A stretch of 64,000 nucleotides of DNA from Deinococcus taeanensis (GTDB lineage Bacteria; Deinococcota; Deinococci; Deinococcales; Deinococcaceae): contig NZ_CP083458.1 of NCBI RefSeq assembly GCF_020229735.1, positions 1 through 64,000 on the forward strand, written 5' to 3'. Of this stretch, positions 37,873 through 47,226 are shown piece by piece. Under the pieces are notes generated by a model. That model did not search any database. It had not been told where the DNA came from and saw only the letters and a list, made by a program, of their open reading frames with translations. Position numbers and translations under genes: made by a program. Position 1 is the first letter of the stretch. Every line of letters starts with the position of its first letter.

Positions 37873-39432
37873 ATGACGACGATCCAGCCCGACCCCCGCG
37901 CCGCCACCGTTCAGGCCGCCACCGCCCCCCAGACCTGGGACCTCCTCGTGATCGGGGGCGGCGCCTCTGGTCTCGGCACCGCCCTGGAAGCCGCCACACG
38001 CGGCTACCGCACCCTGCTGCTCGAAGCGCACGACTACGCCAAAGGCACCAGCAGCCGCTCCACCAAACTCGTGCACGGGGGCGTGCGCTACCTGGCACAG
38101 GGCAATGTCTCCCTGGTCCGCGAGGCGCTGCATGAACGCGGTCTCCTCAAGCAGAACGCCCCACATCTCGTGCATGATCTGGGCTTCCTGATCGCCGCGT
38201 ACAAATGGTGGGCCGCGCCCTTCTACGGCATCGGTCTGAAACTCTATGACCTGCTCGCCGGCCGACTGAACCTCAAAGCCAGCCGGTACGTGAACGCCAC
38301 CCAGGCCCTGCACCGCACCCCCACCCTCAAACGCCAGGGCCTCAAGGGCGGCATCCTCTACTTCGACGGTCAGTTCGACGACGCCCGCCTCGCCATCACC
38401 CTGCTGCGCTCCCTGCACAACCACGGCGGCGTCGCCCTGAACCACGCGCCCGTCGTGGGCCTTATCAAGGAAAACGGCCGCGTGGTCGGCGCTCGCTTCC
38501 AGGACACCGAAACTAGCCAAGTGCACGAGGTGCGGGCCCGGGCCGTCGTGAACGCGACCGGCGTGTTCGTCGACGACATCCGGCGCATGGAGAACAGCAG
38601 CGTCAAACCGATGCTCTCCCCCAGCCAGGGCGTGCACGTGGTGGTCGACCGTCACTTCCTGCCCGGGGACAGCGCCATCATGGTACCCCGCACCGACGAC
38701 GGCCGCGTCCTGTTCGCTGTGCCCTGGCATGACCACGTGGTTATCGGCACCACCGACACCCCCGTGCCGGACACCAGCCTCGAACCCCGCGCGCTGAACG
38801 AAGAGGTCGACTTCATCCTGCGCACCGCCGCGCAGTACCTGACCCCTGCCCCCACCCGCGCCGACGTCCGTAGCGTCTACGCCGGCCTGCGTCCCCTCGT
38901 CAAGGCGGCCGAAGGGACCGACACCAAGAGCCTGTCACGCGATCACGTGATCCGCATCAGTGACGGCGGCCTGATCACCCTTACCGGCGGCAAGTGGACC
39001 ACCTACCGCCGCATGGGCGAGGACACCGTCAACCGCGCCGCCGCCCAGGCGGGGCTGCCCACCCGGCTGAGCCTCACCGCGGGCCTGAAACTGCACGGCG
39101 CCACCACCCAGAGCCTGCCGGACCACTGGCAGGTGTACGGCACGGACGCCGAGCGCATCCAGGCGCTGCCGGGCGCCCAGACCCCTCTGCACCCGGCGCT
39201 GCCGTATACCGAAGCGGAGGTCCGCTGGGCGGCCCGCCACGAGCAGGCCCGGACCGTGGAAGACGTGCTCTCCCGGCGGCTACGCGCGCTGCTGCTGCAT
39301 GCCCGCGCCAGTATCGAGGCTGCACCCCGCACCGCCGCCCTGCTGGCCGACGAACTTGGCCGCGACCAGGCGTGGCAGGACGCTCAGGTCCGCGAGTACA
39401 CGGCGCTCGCCGAGGGCTACCTGCTGAACTGA
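37873..39432 (+). CDS. glpD: Aerobic glycerol-3-phosphate dehydrogenase
   Basis: A 519-residue FAD enzyme that oxidises glycerol 3-phosphate to dihydroxyacetone phosphate and passes electrons to quinone at the membrane. The FAD-binding start is WDLLVIGGGASGLGTALEAA, followed by the family motif GTSSRSTKLVHGGVRYL and TGGKWTTYRRMGED near the C-terminus. The start ATG at 37873 was chosen over upstream frame extensions because it precedes the FAD domain by about 20 residues and lies after the operators. A weak AGGA lies upstream. It has its own promoter, separate from glpFK. Confidence 0.95.
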   Translation: MTTIQPDPRAATVQAATAPQTWDLLVIGGGASGLGTALEAATRGYRTLLLEAHDYAKGTSSRSTKLVHGGVRYLAQGNVSLVREALHERGLLKQNAPHLVHDLGFLIAAYKWWAAPFYGIGLKLYDLLAGRLNLKASRYVNATQALHRTPTLKRQGLKGGILYFDGQFDDARLAITLLRSLHNHGGVALNHAPVVGLIKENGRVVGARFQDTETSQVHEVRARAVVNATGVFVDDIRRMENSSVKPMLSPSQGVHVVVDRHFLPGDSAIMVPRTDDGRVLFAVPWHDHVVIGTTDTPVPDTSLEPRALNEEVDFILRTAAQYLTPAPTRADVRSVYAGLRPLVKAAEGTDTKSLSRDHVIRISDGGLITLTGGKWTTYRRMGEDTVNRAAAQAGLPTRLSLTAGLKLHGATTQSLPDHWQVYGTDAERIQALPGAQTPLHPALPYTEAEVRWAARHEQARTVEDVLSRRLRALLLHARASIEAAPRTAALLADELGRDQAWQDAQVREYTALAEGYLLN

Positions 39433-39739
39433 AGGGCGGCGGCCTGGGGCCTCCACTGTGACCGGTAGAGGCCCCGTCGGTTGTCTGGCAGGTTAAGCCC
39501 CCCACGTACGTGGCCGGGACCGCACGCCACCCACTCGTTCTCTCCGGCACGCTGACCAGGAACCGTTGCCGCTGACACGGCACCCGCCGGGCCACCCGAC
39601 GACCCCGCCTCTCCAGGGGCACGCGAGAAGTGAACGCGCTCGCGGCCTTCACGCCACCCCTCAGGCCAGCGGACCGGCGCTGCAGGTGAGACAACAGGCA
39701 GGTCCGGCCGCGGGATCAGCGGCCCGCCCCCCGCGCTGC
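39433..39739. other. Intergenic region between glpD and the GH1-RmlD fusion gene
   Basis: About 300 bases between convergent genes. A hairpin GGGGCCTC/GAGGCCCC (39446-39453 with 39468-39475) shortly after glpD, followed by GTCGGTTGTCTGG, is a probable terminator. The remaining 250 bases show nothing I can name. Confidence 0.5.
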
Positions 39740-41734
39740 TCAGACCAGCGCCACTTCGGCCGGATCGCGCAGGTGGGGCAGGTTGCCGTACGGGTTTCCC
39801 AGCAGCTGGCCACGCACTGTTCCCAGCGAGAACGACCATGCGCCGCGCTCGCCGTCATCCGTGAACGGCAGCATCACAGTGTCCTCCGCCAGGTGCCAGA
39901 CGCCGGTCTCACCGTCCACCAGCACGTCCAGAGCGCAGCGGATCAGGTCCTCCCGACGCACCGGGGTGACCATCACGGCGTCGTCGCTCTGCCTGGAGGT
40001 CATGACAGCCTCGGGGGTCGGGCCGGCCCGCACGATAAGGGTGTCCGGGCACAGCTGCTGCGTCAGACGTTCCACGCGCAGCAGCTGCTGGCCGCGCCGC
40101 GTGGACGGAACTGGCGTGTCGGTTTCCGTCCAGGTGTGCCCGGGTGTGCCGGCGAACACCAGCGGTGAGGAGAACACCAGCAGAGGGATCTTCAGGACCG
40201 CGCACAGCGCCGCCACCTGCCGCGCCGCCCGTATGGAAACGGCACTGGTGCACAGCGCCGCGGCCCAGGGCCGCTCCGGGCGGACGGCCTGCGCCAGGCT
40301 CTGGGGGGTCCAGCGCGGCAGATGCGTGTGCCGCAGGCCGCGCACGTCACAGGCGCGCCGCAGCGGACCTGTGAGCGGCCCACGCCCCAGCACCAGCAGG
40401 GGCGGCCCGGTGGGTTCCTCACCTTCAACGGGACCCGCTGGTGTGTACAGCAGGCGCTCGGGCCGGGCCCACCAGCCCACGCCCCGGGCGAGCACCGGCA
40501 CCGGCGTGCCGTGCGCCAGGGCCTGCGCCAGGCGGGCCATGGCCGTCGGGCGGGGGCAGGCGCCGCGAATGTCGAACAGGCCGCTTTCGTAGTGCCCGTC
40601 CCGCCGGGTCAGCAGACTGTGCCACTCGAACGCGCCGTACGCCGCCCAGACCGTCACGGCGCGGACATCAGCGCCGGCAGCGTGCGCGGCCACCGCGCCC
40701 TGCCACGCGCCGTGCAGCCAGCGCATCTGCTCCTCACGGGTGCAGTGCAGCTGCACTTCCGTGATCGCCATGGGCAGCCCGTACCGCTCGTGGGCTTCTA
40801 TAAGCCGGGCACCTGGCCCGCCGTGCCGGGCACCCATCACCCGGACGGCTTCCACGTCTGCGTAGCGTTGCCTGTGATTCCCGCCGTGCGTGCGTTCCGG
40901 GTAGCGGTCGAGGTGTTCATCCAGGAACCGTTCGCTAGTGACGTACACGTTCAGGCCCAGGAGGTCCGGCGGGCACGGCCGCTCGACGAACCAGCGCAGG
41001 TCCTCCTCGGTGGCCCCGACTGACAGCAGGTAGCGGTACATGGGGTGGCGGTCGTCCACGCGGCCCAGCAGCAGGTCGAAACTCAGCCAGCGGCGCTCGT
41101 TCTCAAAGGCAGCCTGGTCCTGCAGGGCCGGCGTGCTGAACACCCGCCCGAGGTCCTCGGTCTGCACGAGCTGCGCTGCGGGCTGCACCTCCCGGATGGC
41201 GTCCATGCTCAGGACGGTGGCCATCAGCTGGTGTTTCAGCGCCGTCCACCAGCTGCGCGGGTCACGGGCGTGTGGGTGCCACACGCCGTACAGCGCGCTG
41301 AAACGGGCGGTGGTAAGGGGTTCGTTCACAGGCGTATACGCCTGGACCTGGGGGTAGCGCTCTGCCACGCTGCGCGCGAAGGACACGAGCCCGGAAACGA
41401 ACGCCGGGTCCAGCAGGTGAATGGGGGCGGGCCCGCCCCCGTGATGAACAAGGCCCACGATGGCGTCCACGCCGCGGGCCTCCAGGCGCGCCAGGGCGTG
41501 GTCACTCCAGGCCCAGTCCGGTGGACGGTGCGGCGCGGTGCGTTCCCACAGCACCGGCAGCCTTACCCCGCGGATGCCCAGGTCAGCGAGCCGGTCCATG
41601 TCGCCGGACCGGGCTGCGCAGCCGCTCAGGGCCAGCTGATCCAGGTGCAGGTCGCCGGCGCGGCTGACCGTGGCTTCCAGTCCAGCCCACAGGACTGGAC
41701 GGCCACGATCAGCGCCGCGTGCTGCGTCCACCAC
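39740..41734 (-). CDS. Fusion of GH1-like glycosidase domain and RmlD-like domain
   Basis: A 664-residue two-domain protein. Residues about 20-390 form a TIM barrel resembling family 1 glycosidases, with a probable acid/base glutamate in YTPVNEPLTTARF and a second glutamate in PMAITEVQLHC. Residues about 430-660 resemble dTDP-4-dehydrorhamnose reductase (RmlD): a glycine-rich LLVLGRGPLTG, then PLLVFSSPLVFAG. However, the YxxxK catalytic pair of that family is not found (STRRGQQLLRVE stands where it is expected), so reductase activity is doubtful. The GTG start at 41734 overlaps the end of the gene upstream by 26 bases. A role in deoxysugar or surface glycan metabolism is inferred from neighbours. 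Confidence 0.75.
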   Translation of the reverse strand: MVDAARGADRGRPVLWAGLEATVSRAGDLHLDQLALSGCAARSGDMDRLADLGIRGVRLPVLWERTAPHRPPDWAWSDHALARLEARGVDAIVGLVHHGGGPAPIHLLDPAFVSGLVSFARSVAERYPQVQAYTPVNEPLTTARFSALYGVWHPHARDPRSWWTALKHQLMATVLSMDAIREVQPAAQLVQTEDLGRVFSTPALQDQAAFENERRWLSFDLLLGRVDDRHPMYRYLLSVGATEEDLRWFVERPCPPDLLGLNVYVTSERFLDEHLDRYPERTHGGNHRQRYADVEAVRVMGARHGGPGARLIEAHERYGLPMAITEVQLHCTREEQMRWLHGAWQGAVAAHAAGADVRAVTVWAAYGAFEWHSLLTRRDGHYESGLFDIRGACPRPTAMARLAQALAHGTPVPVLARGVGWWARPERLLYTPAGPVEGEEPTGPPLLVLGRGPLTGPLRRACDVRGLRHTHLPRWTPQSLAQAVRPERPWAAALCTSAVSIRAARQVAALCAVLKIPLLVFSSPLVFAGTPGHTWTETDTPVPSTRRGQQLLRVERLTQQLCPDTLIVRAGPTPEAVMTSRQSDDAVMVTPVRREDLIRCALDVLVDGETGVWHLAEDTVMLPFTDDGERGAWSFSLGTVRGQLLGNPYGNLPHLRDPAEVALV

Positions 41735-42188
41735 TCAGGCCGGCAAGTCCGGCCAGGCCGAGGAAGCCCAGGATGCCCCAGGGAAACGGGTTGCCGCGCG
41801 TGTCCTCCGACGGCGAAGGCGCGGCGTCGGTGTTGTTGCTGGTGGTGGCGGCGTCAATGCCGGTCGAGTCCGTCTCAGGCGACTGCGTGCCGGTGGCGTC
41901 GGTGCCGGTGGCCGTGGTGGCGCCGCCGGTCGCGTCTCCACTGGAGGACTCGTCGGTGCTGTCGGCGCCGATGGATTCGGTGTCCTCGGCACCGTCCTCG
42001 CCGGTGCCGCCGGTGTCCGGCTCGGTGGCGGTACTGCTGGTGTCGGTACTGTTGGTGTCCGCGCCGGTGGAGTCGGTTCCAGTGGCTGTGTTCGTGGTGG
42101 TCGAGGTTTCCGTGCCGGGTGTGGCAGGGTCAGTCTGCGCGGCGGCGGCGCCGAGCAGCAGGGTGACGGTCAGGGCCAGTGCTTTCAC
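41709..42188 (-). CDS. Secreted Thr/Ser-rich protein with WGxxGxxG C-terminal anchor
   Basis: A 159-residue protein with a signal peptide (VKALALTVTLLLGAAAAQ), a long low-complexity middle rich in Thr, Ser, Asp and Gly, and a C-terminal WGILGFLGLAGLAGLSGG helix followed by RSTRR. That tail matches the WGxxGxxG type of predicted sorting signal. The GTG start at 42188 has AGGAGG 7 bases upstream. The Thr/Ser-rich region is a good target for O-glycosylation. Function is unknown; it may be a cell-surface protein. It sits at the head of the operon containing the GH1-RmlD fusion. Confidence 0.72.
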   Translation of the reverse strand: MKALALTVTLLLGAAAAQTDPATPGTETSTTTNTATGTDSTGADTNSTDTSSTATEPDTGGTGEDGAEDTESIGADSTDESSSGDATGGATTATGTDATGTQSPETDSTGIDAATTSNNTDAAPSPSEDTRGNPFPWGILGFLGLAGLAGLSGGRSTRR

Positions 42189-42322
42189 GATGTGCCTCCT
42201 TGTCCCGCGAGTATTGAGCTGCAGGTCTGCTGCAGCATGAAGCACATCGGTTCGGTTCCACAGCCTCCTTGTGTACCATCACAAAAAAATGTGAAGCTCA
42301 TCTCAAGGTTCGCGGCCCGAAT

Positions 42323-43582
42323 CTAGAAGGTGGGTGAGGATGATTTAGGCAGCGCCACCCAGAAGCGGGCCCCTTCGCCTTCCTTACCTTCGGCCCAGAC
42401 GCGTCCACCATGGCGCAGGACGCCCCGTTTGACGTGGGCGAGGCCGAGTCCCAGACCGGGGTAGTCGGCGGCCGGATGAAGGCGCTCAAAGATGGTGAAC
42501 AGGCGGTCTTTCTGCCGCATGTTGAATCCGGCGCCGTTGTCGGCCACGCCAATCACGTGTTCGGTTGCCGTTTCGCGGACGAGGATGCTGATGGTGGCGG
42601 GGTTCCGGCCGGCGGTGAATTTAGCTGCGTTGTCGAGCAACTGCGTGAAGATCAGGGTCAGGATGCGGCTGTCCCCTGTGACGTCCGGGAGGGGGTCCTG
42701 CGTCCAGATGACCGGGCGGCCTGCCAGCGTGGGCTGACTCCGTTTGCGGACGTCCTGCATGAGCCGTTCGAGATTCACCGGTTGAAAACGGGCCCGCTGG
42801 CGGCCGACGCGGAAGTACGTCGAGAGGGCGTTCATGAGTCGGTTCATCTGCTCCACGCTGCTCAGCACGGCGGCGGTGTCCTGGGGGTCGTACTGTTCAG
42901 TGAGGCGCTGGGCGTGCTCCGCAGCGCGGCGCAGGGGCGTCTGCAGGCCGCGGGTCACGGCGTGAACGAAGGACTCGAGCTCCCCGTTGAGATGCATAAC
43001 CTGCGCGGTGCGCTGCTGCACGCGGTCTTCCAGACTGCGGTTCAGGTCGCTGATGGTGCGCTGCGCTGCGTGAAGAGCGCTGATGTCGGTCAGGGTGATA
43101 CGCACGAGGCGTGGTTCGGAGTGCGCGAGGGCCTCTCCGTCTACCTGCACTGTCGTCACGTCGGCCGCGCCCAGCAGTTCCAGTTCGACCCGGGCGCCGC
43201 CCTGCGGGTTGTCCAGAGCGCGGCGCAGGAACGTCGCGAAGCTGGTCCGGGAGCGTTCGGCCACAGACATGGCGAAGCGCCGGCCCATCAGACGGGTGAG
43301 GGGCAGCTGGAGCAGCTGCGCGGCGGCGTGGTTGGCATTCAGGATGACGCCCTGCTCATTGATGACGCAGTAGCCCACTGGGGCGTGGTCGTACAGGTCC
43401 TGATAAAGGTGGCAGCGCTCCTGAAGCTCCTTATTCGCGCGCTGCAGTTCCAGCAGCTGTGCTGAAAGTGACAGGTGGTGCAGGTCCTGCCCTTGGGAGG
43501 GAAGCGGGAAAGCGCTGAGTGGCGTATGGGTGTCCGGAAGGTCGTCCGCAGGGGTGGGGTGGGGGGGGTGGTCAGGATCCAC
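42323..43582 (-). CDS. PAS histidine-kinase-like protein with altered H-box
   Basis: A 419-residue protein: a coiled coil, a PAS domain (residues about 65-170, YQDLYDHAPVGYCVINEQG), a second coiled coil, a HisKA-type helix pair and an ATPase domain with LLDNAAKFTAG, VADNGAGFN and GLGLGLAHVKRGV. The ATPase part looks intact. In the H-box, the usual VSHDLRAPL reads VTRGLQTPL, so the phospho-acceptor histidine is missing at its normal place; a histidine four residues earlier (SFVHAV) is a poor substitute. It may be a non-phosphorylating partner or regulator. The GTG start has GGAG 6 bases upstream. Confidence 0.82.
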   Translation of the reverse strand: MDPDHPPHPTPADDLPDTHTPLSAFPLPSQGQDLHHLSLSAQLLELQRANKELQERCHLYQDLYDHAPVGYCVINEQGVILNANHAAAQLLQLPLTRLMGRRFAMSVAERSRTSFATFLRRALDNPQGGARVELELLGAADVTTVQVDGEALAHSEPRLVRITLTDISALHAAQRTISDLNRSLEDRVQQRTAQVMHLNGELESFVHAVTRGLQTPLRRAAEHAQRLTEQYDPQDTAAVLSSVEQMNRLMNALSTYFRVGRQRARFQPVNLERLMQDVRKRSQPTLAGRPVIWTQDPLPDVTGDSRILTLIFTQLLDNAAKFTAGRNPATISILVRETATEHVIGVADNGAGFNMRQKDRLFTIFERLHPAADYPGLGLGLAHVKRGVLRHGGRVWAEGKEGEGARFWVALPKSSSPTF

Positions 43583-44058
43583 TCAGGTCTCCGGGAGGTC
43601 GGGGCGCACGCAGAGGGGCACAGGGCAGTGTCAGCGGAGCGGCAGGTTGAGGATGAACCGGGCTGAGCAGCTCTCCACAGGCAGCTTCGTGCGTTTGACG
43701 GCCGACTAAATGAGGTCTGAATAAAGGTAAATAAACAAAAGTGATCGTAGAAATGAGCTCATTATTGGCAAAATTTCATTAAATCTGAAAAATCCTCATA
43801 TAAAGGGAACGGCTCTGAAAATAGCTGGAGTGCCGTTGTGACAAATGCGACAAAAAGTCGTGATACGCAGCGAATTGCACACAATCTGCCCTCTTTTCAG
43901 ACTGCACTTTCCATGTGAATTGCATAAATCCGACTTCACCAGATTCTGTCGTGGGGCATGCTAACGCTGAGGAAGTCGGAAAACATCGTCTGGAACGCGG
44001 GATTTATATTCAGGGCCTCACCGTGTGTACGTCCGGAGTGTGAAAGGAGAGTGCCGCT
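43583..44058. other. A+T-rich intergenic region between divergent genes
   Basis: About 475 bases with no gene. The part from about 43700 to 43930 is strikingly A+T-rich compared with everything around it, with runs such as GGTAAATAAACAAAAG and CATTAAATCTGAAAAATCC. It presumably holds the promoters of the kinase-like gene and of the galactofuranose operon, but no clear -35/-10 pair was identified. The last 20 bases carry AAAGGAG for the next gene. Confidence 0.5.
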
Positions 44059-45252
44059 ATGTCCCCAACCTCGCCGACTCCAACCAATGAACCGGCTCTG
44101 ATCGTCCTGTCCCACCTGCGCTGGTCCTTCGTGTTCCAGCGTCCCCAACACCTGATGACCCGCGCCGCCCGCACACGCCGCGTATTTTTTGTTGAAGAGC
44201 CCCACTTCGGCCCCGGTCCGGACCGCCTGAACCTTCAGCACACGCCCAGCGGTGTGCTCGTGTGCACCCCCCACCTGGAAGAAGGCCACAGTGCCGACGT
44301 CTCCCAGGCCCGCACCGCGAACCTGCTCTCCGCGCTCGTCACGGCCGAAGGGCTCGGCACCTACGACCTGTGGGTGTACGCCCCCATGGAATGGCCGGTG
44401 GCCGCGCAGCTGCGTCCCCGCCTCGTCATCTACGACTGCATGGATGAACTGGCGAACTTCGCCGGCGCCTCCCCAGTCCTGCCCGCCCGTGAGGCGCAGG
44501 TCATGGCCCGCGCAGACGTGGTGTTCACCGGCGGGCACCGCCTGTACCAGTCCAAGGCGCTCAAGCACAGCAACGTGCATCCCTTCCCCTCCAGCGTGGA
44601 TGTCGCCCATTTCAGCCGCGCCCGCCAGAACCTCCCGGACCCCGCCGACCAGCGCGACCTGCCTTTCCCGCGCCTCGGGTTTGCCGGCGTGATCGACGAA
44701 CGGCTCGACCGTGACCTGCTGGCCGCCACGGCCGCCCGGCACCCCGACTGCCAGTTCGTGATGCTGGGACCCGTCGTGAAGATCAACCCGGCTGACCTGC
44801 CGCAGCGCGACAACATTCACTACCTCGGCATGAAGGACTACGCGGACCTGCCGGCCTACATGGCGCACTGGAACGCCGCACTGATGCCCTTCGCGCGCAA
44901 CGCCGCCACGGAATTCATCAGCCCGACCAAAACGCCCGAGTACCTCTCCGCCGGGCTGGACGTGATCTCCACCGGGATTCACGACGTGGTCCGCCCATAC
45001 GGTGAGCGCGGCCTGGTCCGCATCGCCGACGGTGCCGACGCCTTCGCTCAGGCCTGCGCCGACGCCCTGCACGAACAGCGCGCCAAGAACCGCGAGTGGC
45101 GCACCCGTGTGGACTCGTTCCTGGCCGACCTGTCCTGGGACCACACCTGGCAGGGCATGCAGGAACAACTGCGCCGCGCAGCCCGTGCCCGCGCCGCGCG
45201 CCCCGCCACCCGCGCCGCGCCGCAACCCACCGCTGGAGCGGCACATGACTGA
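44059..45252 (+). CDS. Glycosyltransferase, TuaH-like
   Basis: A 397-residue cytosolic glycosyltransferase of the GT-B fold. The N-terminal motif LSHLRWSFVFQRPQHLMTRAA is typical of TuaH-type transferases that often accompany UDP-galactopyranose mutase. The C-terminal half holds the donor-binding region FISPTKTPEYLSAGLDVIST. The ATG at 44059 has AAAGGAG 9 bases upstream. The gene overlaps glf by 8 bases, and the transfer of galactofuranose is therefore the likely activity, although the donor is inferred. The C-terminal 25 residues are alanine/arginine-rich. Confidence 0.82.
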   Translation: MSPTSPTPTNEPALIVLSHLRWSFVFQRPQHLMTRAARTRRVFFVEEPHFGPGPDRLNLQHTPSGVLVCTPHLEEGHSADVSQARTANLLSALVTAEGLGTYDLWVYAPMEWPVAAQLRPRLVIYDCMDELANFAGASPVLPAREAQVMARADVVFTGGHRLYQSKALKHSNVHPFPSSVDVAHFSRARQNLPDPADQRDLPFPRLGFAGVIDERLDRDLLAATAARHPDCQFVMLGPVVKINPADLPQRDNIHYLGMKDYADLPAYMAHWNAALMPFARNAATEFISPTKTPEYLSAGLDVISTGIHDVVRPYGERGLVRIADGADAFAQACADALHEQRAKNREWRTRVDSFLADLSWDHTWQGMQEQLRRAARARAARPATRAAPQPTAGAAHD

Positions 45253-46366
45253 CCGCCCACAGAGCGAGCCCTTCGACTTTCTCATCGTGGGCGCCGGCTT
45301 CGCCGGCGCGGTGCTTGCCGAGCGTTTCGCGCGTGACGCAGGCGCCCGCGTCCTGATCGTCGACCGCCGACCCCACATCGGCGGCAACGCCTACGACTGC
45401 CACGACGACGCAGGCGTCCTGATCCACCCGTACGGCCCGCACATCTTTCACACTAACAGCAAGGACGTGCTGGATTACCTTTCACAGTTTACGGCGTGGC
45501 GCCCCTACCAGCACCGCGTGCTGGCCAGCGTGGACGGCCAGCTGCTGCCGCTCCCAATCAACCTGGACACCGTCAACCGCCTGTACGGCCTGAATCTTAC
45601 GTCCAACGAACTCGACTCGTACTTCGCGTCCGTCGCGGAGGACGTCGGCGCAGTACGCACCAGCGAGGACGTGGTGGTCGGCAAGGTCGGCCGTGACCTG
45701 TACAACAAGTTCTTCCGCGGGTACACCCGCAAGCAGTGGGGCCTGGACCCCAGCGAACTCGACGCGTCCGTGACCGCCCGCGTCCCGACCCGCACCAACC
45801 GCGACGACCGGTACTTCACCGACACGTACCAGATGATGCCGCTGCACGGGTACACCCGCATGTTCCAGCGCATGCTCGACCACCCGAACATCAAGGTCAT
45901 GCTGAACACCGACTACCGCGAGATCCAGGACCTCGTGCCCTGGCGGCACATGATCTACACCGGGCCGGTCGACGCGTACTTCGACTACTGCTACGGCCGG
46001 CTGCCGTACCGCAGCCTGGAGTTCGTGCATGAAACGCACGACACCCCGCAGTTCCAGGCGGTCGGCACCGTGAACCACCCGAACGACTACGCCTTCACGC
46101 GCGTCAGCGAGTTCAAACACATCACCGGGCAGCAGCACAGCAAAACCAGTGTGGTGTACGAGTTCCCCACCGACAGCGGCGACCCGTACTACCCCGTGCC
46201 CCGCCCGGAGAACGCGGAACTGTACTCCCAGTACGAAGCACTGACCCGCGACCGGCGCAACGTGACCTTCGTGGGCCGCCTCGCCACCTACCGTTACTAC
46301 AACATGGACCAGGTGGTCGCGCAGGCCCTCGCCACCTACCGCCGCATGAGGGCCGTCCCGGCATGA
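45245..46366 (+). CDS. glf: UDP-galactopyranose mutase
   Basis: A 373-residue FAD enzyme that converts UDP-galactopyranose to UDP-galactofuranose. The flavin-binding start is FLIVGAGFAGAVLAERFA, followed by HIGGNAYD, GPHIFHTN, FFRGYTRKQWGLDPSEL and the C-terminal FVGRLATYRYYNMDQVVAQA. All are diagnostic. The ATG at 45245 lies inside the 3' end of the glycosyltransferase gene, and the stop overlaps the FRG gene (ATGA). The product supplies galactofuranose for a cell-surface glycan. Confidence 0.97.
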   Translation: MTDRPQSEPFDFLIVGAGFAGAVLAERFARDAGARVLIVDRRPHIGGNAYDCHDDAGVLIHPYGPHIFHTNSKDVLDYLSQFTAWRPYQHRVLASVDGQLLPLPINLDTVNRLYGLNLTSNELDSYFASVAEDVGAVRTSEDVVVGKVGRDLYNKFFRGYTRKQWGLDPSELDASVTARVPTRTNRDDRYFTDTYQMMPLHGYTRMFQRMLDHPNIKVMLNTDYREIQDLVPWRHMIYTGPVDAYFDYCYGRLPYRSLEFVHETHDTPQFQAVGTVNHPNDYAFTRVSEFKHITGQQHSKTSVVYEFPTDSGDPYYPVPRPENAELYSQYEALTRDRRNVTFVGRLATYRYYNMDQVVAQALATYRRMRAVPA

Positions 46367-47226
46367 CCCCCCCCGGCGGCGCCGATGCGCCCGCCAGTGT
46401 CACCCCGGACACCTGGCTGGAACTGCTCGACGCGCTGCAGCATCAATCCTGGAACCCGGCGCTGCGCCGCTTCCGCTCCCCGTACGTGTTCCGGGGGCAG
46501 GGGCGGGCAGCGCCGCTCACCACCAGCCTGCAGCGCCTCACGCCGCAGGCCAGCGAGCTGGAACGGCACGTGGTGCGCGCCTTCCGCAAATACGCGCTGG
46601 GAACCAGCGCCCCGCAGGATTCCGTGTGGGCGTGGCTGGCCCTGGGCCAGCACCACGGGTTGCCCACCCGCCTCCTGGACTGGACGTACTCACCGCTCGT
46701 GGCCCTGCACTTTGCCACCCTCAGCCTGCGCGACGCTGACCAGGACGGCGTGATCTGGATGCTGGACCACGCCCGCATCCGCGACACGCTTCCGGCGAAC
46801 CTTCAGGACGTCCTGGAACGTGAGGGCAGCACCGTGTTCACCAGTGACCTCCTGACCCTTCTCTCCGCGCAGCATGCCCGGGACACCGACCTGCCCTTTG
46901 ACCGTGAGATGGGTTGGCTGACCTCACTGAGCCCCGATCGGCCCTTCCTGATGTTCCTGGAGCCCCCGTCCCTGGACGCCCGCGTGATCGCCCAGGCCGC
47001 GCTGTTCTCGCTGCTCTCGCACACCGTCGCGTCACTCGAGGACTGGATCACTGCCCACCCGGACACGGCGCGGCAGGTGGTGGTGCCGGCCGCGCTGAAA
47101 GCCGAGGTGCGCGACCGCCTGGACCAGATGAACATCACCGAACGGACGCTGTTTCCCGACCTGGGCGGCCTGAGCGCCTGGCTGGCCCGCTACTACCGCG
47201 CGGCGCCCGAGGAGGACATCCCATGA
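46363..47226 (+). CDS. FRG-domain protein
   Basis: A 287-residue cytoplasmic protein with an FRG domain: the name-giving motif is in PYVFRGQGRAAPLTTSL, followed by QHHGLPTRLLDWTYSPLVALHFAT, both conserved in the family. The biochemical role of FRG domains is not settled; many occur in defence or toxin contexts. Here it is translationally coupled to glf (ATGA) and to the DUF6766 gene (ATGA), which ties it to the galactofuranose operon. No partner toxin or antitoxin gene is visible. Confidence 0.85.
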   Translation: MTPPGGADAPASVTPDTWLELLDALQHQSWNPALRRFRSPYVFRGQGRAAPLTTSLQRLTPQASELERHVVRAFRKYALGTSAPQDSVWAWLALGQHHGLPTRLLDWTYSPLVALHFATLSLRDADQDGVIWMLDHARIRDTLPANLQDVLEREGSTVFTSDLLTLLSAQHARDTDLPFDREMGWLTSLSPDRPFLMFLEPPSLDARVIAQAALFSLLSHTVASLEDWITAHPDTARQVVVPAALKAEVRDRLDQMNITERTLFPDLGGLSAWLARYYRAAPEEDIP

